Shown in pieces: positions 33,823 to 41,279 of a stretch of DNA of 64,000 bases (position 1 is its first letter; the number at the start of each line of letters is the position of its first letter). The position numbers and the translations under genes were made by a program. Source of the stretch: JAFKFJ01 sp963786445 (GTDB lineage: Bacteria > Pseudomonadota > Alphaproteobacteria > Acetobacterales > Acetobacteraceae); assembly GCA_963786445.1 (NCBI GenBank), contig CAWAZU010000001.1, positions 62,001 to 126,000 on the forward strand, given 5' to 3'. Under the pieces are notes generated by a model. The model was not told the origin of the DNA, did not search any database, and saw only the letters and a program-made list of their open reading frames with translations.

Positions 33823-34989
33823 ATGCGCAAGATCCTGACCGTGCTCGGCACCAGGCCGGAGCTCATCAAGATGAGCCTGGTGATGGCCCGGCTCGACCGG
33901 CTGACCCGGCACGTGCTGGTACACACCGGTCAGAACCACGACTACACGCTGAACCAGGTGTTCTTCGAGGATCTCGGCATCCGCCCGCCGGACCATTTCC
34001 TCGCCGTCGCCGGGGCGACGCCGGCCGAGACCATCGGGCGCGTCATCATGGCGGCCGACACGGTGCTCGCCGCCGAACGGCCGGACGCGGTGCTGATCTA
34101 CGGCGACACCAACTCGGGACTTGCGGTGATCGCCGCGAAGCGCCGCAAGATCCCGGTGTTCCACATGGAGGCCGGCAATCGCTGCTTCGACCAGCGGGTG
34201 CCCGAGGAGCTGAACCGCAAGGTCATCGACCATCTGAGCGACGTGAACCTGGTGCTGACCGAACATGCGCGGCGCCATCTGCTTGCCGAGGGGCTGCCGG
34301 GCGAGCGGATCTTCAAGGTCGGCTCGCACATGGCGGAGGTGCTGGATCAGTTCCGCGGCAGGATCGACGCCTCCGACGTGCTGGACCGGCTCGGTCTGGC
34401 CGCCGACCGCTATTTCCTGGTGAGCGCGCATCGCGAGGAGAATGTCGATGTGCCGGAGCGGCTGGCCGGGCTGCTGGCCGGGCTGGAGGCGTTGGCACAG
34501 CAGCACGGCTGGCCGGTCATCGTCTCGACCCACCCGCGCACCCGCCAGCGCCTGCCGGCGAGCCTCACGGCCGGGCGGTCGGCGCTGATCCGTTTCCTGC
34601 CGGCGTTCGGCTTCACCGACTATGTGCGGCTGCAACTCGGCGCGTACTGCGTGCTGTCGGACAGCGGCACGATCGCCGAGGAGGCGGCGCTGCTCGACCT
34701 GCCCGCGGTGACCATGCGCGATGCCATCGAGCGGCCGGAGGGCATGGAGGCGGGCACGCTGGTCATGGCCGAACCGCGGCCGGACCGACTGCTGGAGGCG
34801 GTGCGTTGCGTGCGCGACGGCTGGCCCGGCCGGCGCTTCGCAGGTCGTGTGCCCGATTACGAGGCCGGCGCGGTCTCGGCGAAAGTGGTGCGGATCGTGC
34901 TCTCGTACATCGATCAGGTCGATCGGGTGGTCTGGTCGAAGCGGCCGGCACCGGCCGCCCCCGGCCAGGACAGTGAGGCCATGTCGTGA
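33823..34989 (+). CDS. UDP-N-acetylglucosamine 2-epimerase family protein (WbjD/WecB-like)
   Basis: A 388-residue non-hydrolysing 2-epimerase. ILTVLGTRPELIKMSLVMA at the start, HTGQNHDYTLNQVFFEDL, VLIYGDTNSGLAVIAAKRRK, FHMEAGNRCFDQRVPEELNR (catalytic Asp/Glu and Arg region), SAHREENVD and LSDSGTIAEEAALLDLPAVT are all present. In the L-FucNAc and L-QuiNAc pathways the third enzyme (WbjD, WbvD) is of this type and inverts C2. The 7-base gap to the previous stop and the GTGA overlap with the next gene place it in the same operon. Confidence 0.87.
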   Translation: MRKILTVLGTRPELIKMSLVMARLDRLTRHVLVHTGQNHDYTLNQVFFEDLGIRPPDHFLAVAGATPAETIGRVIMAADTVLAAERPDAVLIYGDTNSGLAVIAAKRRKIPVFHMEAGNRCFDQRVPEELNRKVIDHLSDVNLVLTEHARRHLLAEGLPGERIFKVGSHMAEVLDQFRGRIDASDVLDRLGLAADRYFLVSAHREENVDVPERLAGLLAGLEALAQQHGWPVIVSTHPRTRQRLPASLTAGRSALIRFLPAFGFTDYVRLQLGAYCVLSDSGTIAEEAALLDLPAVTMRDAIERPEGMEAGTLVMAEPRPDRLLEAVRCVRDGWPGRRFAGRVPDYEAGAVSAKVVRIVLSYIDQVDRVVWSKRPAPAAPGQDSEAMS

Positions 34990-36335
34990 AGACCATCATG
35001 CGTTCGGCGGCCCTGCGCGTGCCGCCGATCCGGCGGCTCCATGATTTTGCCATGCAGCAGGCGCGGGAAAACCAGGAACGCGCGACGGCGCTTGAGGCGT
35101 TGGCCGCGGAACTGGCGCGGGAAAGCCAGGAACGCGCGGCGGCGCTTGAGGCGTTGGCCGCACAGCAAGCCGACAGTGCCGGGCAGCTGCGTGAGCGGCA
35201 GTTGCTGGGCGAGTTGGCGGCGGCAGCCGATGAGCGGGATGCGCTGGAATTGCAGCTCTATGTGCTGCGCAGCGACCAGCAGCGCGCCACCGCGCGCAAC
35301 CAGGAGCTCGGCGCCGCGCTGCACGCCGCAGAAGAACGTGCGCAACAGGAGCGGCACGCCGCCGAGGTCCGCGCCGAGCAGGCGCTGACGGCCGCCCTGC
35401 AGGCTGCCGAAGCGCGCGCCGAGCAGACGCTGGCCGCTGCCCTGCAGGCCGCCGAGGCTCGCGCGGAGCAGGCGCTGGCCGCCGCGCGTGCCGCAGCCGC
35501 CGTGACGGCGCAGGATCTGTCCCTGCTGTACGCCAGGCTCGCCGGGCGGATGACGCTGCTCTCCTCCGACATCGCCCGGCTGCGCCCCACTCCGGCGGGC
35601 GGCGACGGCGCGACCCTCTATCTCGACCTCCTGGAACGCACGCTCACCGGCATGCTCGGCGAGGACGTGTCGATGGACCCCTGGAGCAAGGGCTACGATG
35701 CCGAGCGGCGGCTGATCGGGCGCGACTGGCCGCGCGCCGCCCAGACCATGATCGGGCTTGCCCGGCTGCGGAACCTGCGCGTGCTGGCCGAGCGCGTGGT
35801 CCAGGAAGGCATCCCGGGCGACCTGCTGGAAGCAGGCGTCTGGCGCGGCGGCGCCTGCATCCTGATGCGCGGCGTCCTGGCGGCAAACGGGATCAGCGAT
35901 CGGACGGTCTGGGTGGCCAACTCGTTCGCCGGCCTGCCGGCGGCGGACCCGGCCGCCTATCCGGCCGATGCCGGCGACCAGCATGCAACCTACGACGTGT
36001 TGCGGGTGTCGAGCGAGGAAGTGGAGGCCAATTTCCGCCGCTACGGCCTGCTCGACCGGCAGGTGCGGTTCCTCAAGGGGTGGTTCGCCGATACCCTGCC
36101 GGCGGCCCCGATCGACCGTCTGGCCATCCTGCGCCTGGACGGGGACATGTATGCCTCCACCATCCAGACGCTCGATGCGCTCTACGCGAAGGTCTCGCCG
36201 GGCGGCTATGTCATCATCGATGACTACATCCTTGCCGGATGCCGGCAGGCGGTCGATGACTTCCGAGCCCGCCACGGCATCGCCGACGACCTCAATGACG
36301 TGGACGGTGCCGCCGTGTTCTGGCGCAAGAGCTGA
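34986..36335 (+). CDS. TylF/MycF-type O-methyltransferase with long repeat-bearing coiled coil
   Basis: A 449-residue protein. Residues about 25-185 are Ala/Glu/Gln/Arg-rich and predicted coiled coil, containing two tandem repeat families. The C-terminal catalytic part starts near 215 (LYLDLLERTLTGMLGED) and shows TylF motifs: GIPGDLLEAGVWRGGACILM (SAM site), VWVANSFAGLPAADPAAYPA, FLKGWFADTLP, LRLDGDMYASTIQTLDALY (metal-binding Asp pair) and GGYVIIDDYILAGCRQAVDD. TylF enzymes methylate sugar hydroxyls, here presumably a glycan residue. The GTG start overlaps the epimerase stop (GTGA). Confidence 0.83.
   Translation: MKTIMRSAALRVPPIRRLHDFAMQQARENQERATALEALAAELARESQERAAALEALAAQQADSAGQLRERQLLGELAAAADERDALELQLYVLRSDQQRATARNQELGAALHAAEERAQQERHAAEVRAEQALTAALQAAEARAEQTLAAALQAAEARAEQALAAARAAAAVTAQDLSLLYARLAGRMTLLSSDIARLRPTPAGGDGATLYLDLLERTLTGMLGEDVSMDPWSKGYDAERRLIGRDWPRAAQTMIGLARLRNLRVLAERVVQEGIPGDLLEAGVWRGGACILMRGVLAANGISDRTVWVANSFAGLPAADPAAYPADAGDQHATYDVLRVSSEEVEANFRRYGLLDRQVRFLKGWFADTLPAAPIDRLAILRLDGDMYASTIQTLDALYAKVSPGGYVIIDDYILAGCRQAVDDFRARHGIADDLNDVDGAAVFWRKS
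35061..35168 (+). repeat. Two 54-bp in-frame tandem repeats in the coiled-coil region
   Basis: Encodes two successive 18-residue units, ARENQERATALEALAAEL and ARESQERAAALEALAAQQ (residues 26-43 and 44-61 of the TylF-type protein). The unit is a multiple of three, so copy number can change without frameshift. The units differ at four residues. Confidence 0.8.
35361..35495 (+). repeat. Three 45-bp in-frame tandem repeats in the coiled-coil region
   Basis: Encodes three 15-residue units AEVRAEQALTAALQA, AEARAEQTLAAALQA and AEARAEQALAAARAA (residues 126-170 of the TylF-type protein). The near-identical DNA suggests recent duplication; the length of this helix could vary between strains. Confidence 0.8.
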
Positions 36336-36347
36336 CGCAGCGTCGCC

Positions 36348-37649
36348 GTGGACCCGGCACTGCCCGCAGCGAACGAGGCCCTGTTTGACCAGGCGCACCG
36401 GGCGCTGGCGGCGGGGCGAGCGGCTGGCGCCATCGCCGTGGCGCGTGGCGCGGCCGGTGTGCGGCCGGACAGCCATACCGCCACGCGGCTCGCCGGCGTG
36501 CTCGCCGCGGCAGGCCATCCCGCCGAGGCGCGCGCCGTCCTGGCACCTCTGGCGGCGCGCGATCACGGCGGCCCGACCGCCGCGCTGGCCGAGATCGTGT
36601 GGCGGGATGGCGCGCTGGAGGAGGCGGTCGCGCTGCTGCGGCTGCATCTGGCCGCATGCCCGGGCGCGCGGCACGCGCATTACTGGCTTGCCAGCCTGCT
36701 GCCGCATCTCGGCCGCTTCGATGAAGCCAACCGCCACGCCGCGCGCGGCACGCTGATCCCCTGCGGCGACGGGCACTTCACTTCATCGCGGATCATCCGC
36801 TTTCCCGAGCCGCCGCCGGCCGCCACGGCCACGCCCGTGCCACCGTTCGTGCGCCGCGTCCGGCACGAGCCGCCGGCGGAAGCGGCCGGCGCCGAAGCGA
36901 TCTACTTCGTCGGCTGCGACAGTCGCTATTTCCTGCTGTTCGGCGAGGCGCTGGCCAATTCGCTGGCCCGACGCGCCGGCGCGCGGCTGGCGCTGCACCT
37001 GCATCTGGTCAACCCGGATCTGGCCGCCGAAGAGCTGCTGCAACGGCTGCGGGCGACACCCTCTCTGCCCATCCTCTGCTCGCGCGAGCAGGTGGATCGC
37101 TCCGCCTTCGGCGAGCGGCAATGGCGCACCTATCTGTCCTGCGCGCGCTACCTCGTGCTGCCCGAGCTGTTGGACCGGTACGCGCGGCCGATGCTGGTCG
37201 CCGATGCCGACCAGCTGGTCGTCGGGGATCTGCGCGGCGTGCTGCGCGAGGTGGCGGCGCACGACGTGGGCGTGCTGCGCAACGACTGGCAGATCGCCAA
37301 CATCCTCTGCCTGGTCTCGGCCTCCATCCTCGCCGTCAATGCGACGCCGGGCGGGCGGCGGTTCGCGCGCACGCTCTGCGACGCCGTGGTCGGGCGCATG
37401 GCGGACCCCGTCGGACTGAGCTGGCACCTGGACCAGGCGGGGCTTGCCGTCGCGCATCTGTGGCACCGGGACGTCAGGACGCTGCGGCTGGCGCCGTGGA
37501 TCATGGATTCCGTGATCGACCCGATGGCCGCGCCCGACACGTTGGCACCTCGGGCGCTGTTCTGGTCCGTCACGCTGGCACACCCGCATAATGCCGAAAA
37601 GCTGCGGACGGACTTGTTCCGGCAGTTCCTGAATTCCGCGCCGAACTGA
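36348..37649 (+). CDS. TPR-like plus putative GT-A-fold glycosyltransferase protein
   Basis: A 433-residue protein with a GTG start 12 bases after the methyltransferase stop. Residues 1-140 are helical, Ala-rich and tetratricopeptide-like (ALFDQAHRALAAGRAAGAIA, AALAEIVWRDGALEEAVALL, HYWLASLLPHLGRFDEANRH). From about 185 a second domain begins (EAIYFVGCDSRYFLLFGEAL), with YLVLPELLDRYARPMLVADA followed by DQLV, which resembles the strand and DXD metal site of GT8-like transferases. I infer a glycosyltransferase linked to the glycan cluster; family assignment is uncertain. Confidence 0.6.
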   Translation: MDPALPAANEALFDQAHRALAAGRAAGAIAVARGAAGVRPDSHTATRLAGVLAAAGHPAEARAVLAPLAARDHGGPTAALAEIVWRDGALEEAVALLRLHLAACPGARHAHYWLASLLPHLGRFDEANRHAARGTLIPCGDGHFTSSRIIRFPEPPPAATATPVPPFVRRVRHEPPAEAAGAEAIYFVGCDSRYFLLFGEALANSLARRAGARLALHLHLVNPDLAAEELLQRLRATPSLPILCSREQVDRSAFGERQWRTYLSCARYLVLPELLDRYARPMLVADADQLVVGDLRGVLREVAAHDVGVLRNDWQIANILCLVSASILAVNATPGGRRFARTLCDAVVGRMADPVGLSWHLDQAGLAVAHLWHRDVRTLRLAPWIMDSVIDPMAAPDTLAPRALFWSVTLAHPHNAEKLRTDLFRQFLNSAPN

Positions 37650-37817
37650 TCCCCTTCCGCTTCCAGGGAAAGCCCCCTCCCGATCGTGCCCGCGCAGCGA
37701 ACGACGCGGAACCTGGCGCACCCCCCGGCGCTTGACGGACAGTGGCGACTGGGCGCCATGATCGACCGCTCTCGACCGGGACGGCGCTGTCGGGGGACTG
37801 GGTCAGCGGAGGATGGC

Positions 37818-39350
37818 ATGGCTGGCGCACACGCCCCATCCGGCAATCCCGATCTCGTGCAAGGGGTCGCACTCGCGACCTTGGCCGATGGCGGCATGCT
37901 GCTCGGGCATGTCGGCGACGAGGCGGTGCTGCTGGCACGTCGTGGCGAGGAGTGTTTCGCGGTCAGCGCGACCTGCACGCATTACGGCGGCCCGCTCGCC
38001 GAGGGGATTCTGGTCGGCGAGACGGTGCATTGTCCCTGGCACCATGCCTGCTTCAGCCTGCGCACCGGGGCGCCGACCCGGCCGCCCGCGCTTAACCCGG
38101 TGGCGTGCTGGCGGGTCGAGCAAAGCGGCGGGACGGCCTTCGTTCGGGAGAAGCTGCCGGCTTTGGCGCCTCCGGCGCGCCGGACGGCCGCGAACGCGCC
38201 TCGCTCCGTCGTCATCATCGGCGGTGGTGCCGCCGGCAACGCAGCGGCCGAGACCTTGCGGCAGGAAGGCTATGCGGGTCCGGTCACCCTGCTGAGCGCG
38301 GATGAGGCCGCCCCGTGCGACCGACCGAACCTGTCGAAGGACTATCTCGCCGGCACGGCCCAAGCCGACTGGATTCCCCTGCGGCCGGACGGCTTCTACG
38401 CCGAACAGGGTATCGACCTGCGGCTCGCAACGCGGGTGGACGCCATCGACCCCGCCGGGCGGATGGTGCGGTTGGCGGACGGCAGCCATCTCGCCTACGG
38501 GGCGCTGCTGCTTGCGACCGGCGCGGAACCGGTCAGGCTTCAGGCCCCCGGAGCGACGCTGCCGCATGTCCACATGCTGCGCAGTCTCGCCGACGCAAGT
38601 GGGTTGATCGCGGCGGCCGGCACCGCGCAACGCTGCGTCGTGGTCGGCGCGAGCTTCATCGGGCTCGAGGTGGCGGCAGCGCTGCGCGCCCGGGGGCTGC
38701 CGGTGCATGTGGTCGCGCCCGAGCCGCGCCCGATGGAGCGCATCATGGGGCCGGCGATCGCCGACATGGTCCGCACGCTGCATGAGGCGCATGGGGTGAT
38801 CTTCCACCTCGGCGCGACGGTCGCGGCGATCGCCCCGCAGGCCGTGACGCTTTCCACCGGCGCGCAAGTCGATGCCGATCTGGTGGTGGTCGGCATCGGC
38901 GTCCGCCCGGCGATCGCGCTGGCCGAACAGGCCGGTCTTGCCATCGACCGCGGCGTCGCCGTGGATGCCTATCTGCAGACCAGCGCCGCCGGCATCTTCG
39001 CCGCCGGTGACATCGCCCGCTGGCCGGATCGCCTGACGGGCCAGGCGATCCGGGTCGAGCACTGGGTGGTCGCGGAACGCCAGGGCCAGGTCGCCGCGCG
39101 CAACATGCTGGGGCAACGCCAGCGCTTCGCGGCGGTGCCGTTCTTCTGGAGCCAGCACTACGACACCGCCATCGCCTATGTCGGCCATGCCGAGACCTGG
39201 GAGCGGATCGAGATCGAGGGCGATCCGGCGGCGCATGACTGCATGGCCAGCTTCTGGCACGGCGGCCGCAAGCGCGCCGTCGTCACGGTCGGCCGTGACC
39301 GTGACAGCGTGCGCGCCGAACTGGCGTTCGAGCAGGCCATCGGCGCGTGA
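37818..39350 (+). CDS. Rieske [2Fe-2S] domain-FAD/NAD(P) ferredoxin reductase fusion
   Basis: A 510-residue oxidoreductase related to AIFM3/NirD-reductase fusions. The N-terminal Rieske domain (residues about 12-110) has the cluster ligands in TCTHYGGPL and HCPWHHACFS. The flavin reductase follows with VVIIGGGAAGNAAAETLRQE (FAD loop, about 131-150), LLLATGAEPVRL, CVVVGASFIGLEVAAALRAR (NADH loop) and GIFAAGDIARWPD. The ATG 37818 has GGAGG 7 bases upstream. It probably passes NAD(P)H electrons to a partner. Its stop overlaps a GTG of the DUF488 fragment (GTGA). Confidence 0.88.
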   Translation: MAGAHAPSGNPDLVQGVALATLADGGMLLGHVGDEAVLLARRGEECFAVSATCTHYGGPLAEGILVGETVHCPWHHACFSLRTGAPTRPPALNPVACWRVEQSGGTAFVREKLPALAPPARRTAANAPRSVVIIGGGAAGNAAAETLRQEGYAGPVTLLSADEAAPCDRPNLSKDYLAGTAQADWIPLRPDGFYAEQGIDLRLATRVDAIDPAGRMVRLADGSHLAYGALLLATGAEPVRLQAPGATLPHVHMLRSLADASGLIAAAGTAQRCVVVGASFIGLEVAAALRARGLPVHVVAPEPRPMERIMGPAIADMVRTLHEAHGVIFHLGATVAAIAPQAVTLSTGAQVDADLVVVGIGVRPAIALAEQAGLAIDRGVAVDAYLQTSAAGIFAAGDIARWPDRLTGQAIRVEHWVVAERQGQVAARNMLGQRQRFAAVPFFWSQHYDTAIAYVGHAETWERIEIEGDPAAHDCMASFWHGGRKRAVVTVGRDRDSVRAELAFEQAIGA

Positions 39351-39577
39351 CGGAGCGTCGGCTCCCAGCCGACCATGTTCGGCTGAAGCGTGCCTGTGAA
39401 CCCGCCGCGCCCGAGGATGAGTTGCGGGTTCTGGTCAATCGGCTCTGGCCACGCGGGATACGCAAGGACGACGCGGCGATCGTCGCCAGTCGCGCTCAAC
39501 CAGGAACATCTCCATGCTGTGGCGGCGCTGATGCTCCGGACCCTTTGAGGAGAGCGGACTCTCGACAGATGGGGTGA
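39347..39577 (+). pseudogene. DUF488 family protein, truncated by downstream rearrangement
   Basis: The first 40 residues (VRLKRACEPAAPEDELRVLV, then NRLWPRGIRKDDAAI) match the N-terminus of DUF488 proteins, normally about 115-120 residues. After this the reading frame degenerates and stops before the IS110 remnant. The GTGA coupling to the reductase gene indicates that the two once formed an operon whose end was lost. Confidence 0.7.
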
Positions 39578-39672
39578 TTGGGGTCTCAGCTGGGTAATTC
39601 GGTGGCTGCTCCTCTCGGGATGATAGAGCGTGGTCCGGTTTGCATCGGCCACAACATCAATGAGGAGCAGCC

Positions 39673-40521
39673 GTGGGTTACTTTGCCGGATTGGACGTAT
39701 CGTTGGAAGAGACCGCGATCTGCATCGTCGATGACGCGGGTGGGATCGTGTGCGAGGCGCGTGCGGCCAGTGAACCGGAGGCGTTGATTGCCTTCTTCAT
39801 GGCGTGCGGGATGGTGATGGAGCGGGTTGGCCTTGAGGCGTGCTCGCTGACGGCCTGGTTGCATCAGGGGCTGACCGAGGCCGGGATCGCGCAGATCATG
39901 CGCACCGGGTGGTATCGCGCGGTGCACGTGAAGAGCCCGTCCTGCCGCTCCTGGCGGGCGCTGCTCACGGCGCGGCGGATGGTGCTGAACAAGCGGCGCG
40001 ACGTCGAGAACGGCGTGCGTGCGCTGCTGCGCGAGGCCGGGCTGAAGGTCGGCACGCCGAGCCGCAAGGGCTTCCCGGCCCGGGTGCGCGAGCCGGCCGC
40101 CGGTGATGCCGTGCTGACCGGTCTGGTCGAGTCGCTGCTGTCGGTCATCGACGTGATGACCCGCGAGGTCGACAAACTCACCAAGCGGGTGATCGACGAG
40201 GTCCGCGTCGATGCCACGTGCCGACGCCTGATGACGGTGCCCGGCGTTGGCCCGCTCACCGCGCTGGCGTTCCGCGCCACCATCGACCGGCCAGACCGCT
40301 TCCGGCGGTCGCGCGATGTGGGCGCGCATCTCGGCTTGACGCCGCGACGTTACCAGTCCGGCGAGACCGATGTGCAGGGCCGCATCAGCCGGTGCGGCGA
40401 TGAACTGGCCCGCACCGCGCTCTACGAGGCGGCCCATTCGCTGCTGATCCGCGGGACCAAATGGTCGGCGCTGCGCGCCTGTGCGGCGACGGCGGTGGAC
40501 CCCGATCGGAGGTTCGCATGA
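39673..40521 (+). pseudogene. IS110 family transposase, internally deleted and C-terminally damaged
   Basis: A 282-residue frame from GTG 39673. It opens YFAGLDVSLEETAICIVDDA (RuvC-like DEDD start) and reaches GLEACSLTAWLHQGLTEAGI, then jumps to AQIMRTGWYRAVHVKS. The intervening stretch of about 30 residues, which in IS110 transposases carries the next acidic residues (the NKTDRNDA-type block), is missing in frame. The Tnp20 half is present (RLMTVPGVGPLTALAF, DVGAHLGLTPRRYQSGE) but ends in an unrelated tail soon after LLIRGTKWSAL. The copy should be inactive. It overlaps the following decayed gene by ATGA. Confidence 0.85.
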
Positions 40522-40919
40522 GCACCCGGTCGCGCCGCGGTGTGCTGGGCGGCCCTGGCGACGATTCCCCTCGCGACTGTTCCAGCAGCCGCAGCAGTCG
40601 TCACGGCGCCGACTGACGCCGACACCGAACTGCTGCGTCTCTGCGCCGAGTTCCACCGTCAGCAGGCAGCAACGCGCGCCGTCCCGCGCGACGATGACGT
40701 GGGGCATCACGCGGCGATGAGGCCCGCTGGAACACGGCCGGCATCATCCGTGACACGTTCCCGCGGACGTTGGACGGGTTCAAAGCAAAAGCCGCGGTCG
40801 CAATCGTGCTGATCGAGGAGAACCACGCCGCCGTGCCGTCCGACGCTGACATGGGCTTTGCACACGCCCTGCCGGTCGAGTTGGCCGAGGGGAACTGGTC
40901 GGAGGGGGCCAGTATATGA
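40518..40919 (+). pseudogene. Decayed small conserved hypothetical gene with Tat-like start
   Basis: Pieces lie in three frames: MSTRSRR, then LATIPLATVPAAAAVV and DADTELLRLCAEFHRQQAAT, then DEARWNTAGIIRDTFPRTLD through FAHALPVELAEGNWSEGASI to TGA 40919. Joined together they give a roughly 130-residue hypothetical protein (signal plus helical domain) of a kind common in alphaproteobacterial accessory regions. At least two indels, near 40540 and 40705, break it. Start ATG 40518 has GGAGG upstream. Confidence 0.55.
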
Positions 40920-41279
40920 CCACCCGTCCGTTCCGTGCCGCGGGCGAACCGGCACCAGCCCTGCCGCCCAAGATGCCGCCATGGCCGAGGCGGGCGCCGA
41001 ACGCCCTTTGCAGGTAGCGGCGCACCCAGGCGGGCGAGGCCGGCTTGCCGTTGTTGTCCGCGGGCAGCTCGCCGTCCTCGGTCCAGTATGCGGAGGTCGC
41101 GGCCGAGGAGACACACCGGCTTGATCGCCGGCCGCAGTTCGGGGTGCGCTTGCCGTGTCCTTGCTTGCCGCGGATTAATGCCGCGCCCTATCGTGGCCGA
41201 GCGTAAACGGACAGGGAGGGCCGGTCCGATCCCTATCGCGATCACCCTGAGCGGGTGGCGAGAACGGCATGTGCGCGGC
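40920..41279. other. Intergenic debris before the permease gene
   Basis: About 360 bases without an intact gene. The minus strand shows a fragment reading LPADNNGKPASPAWVRRYLQ and RAFGARLGHGGILGGRAGAG in one frame, possibly the end of an unrecognised protein. In-frame ATG 41178 could extend the downstream permease by 34 residues, but neither start has a good ribosome site. Confidence 0.4.
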
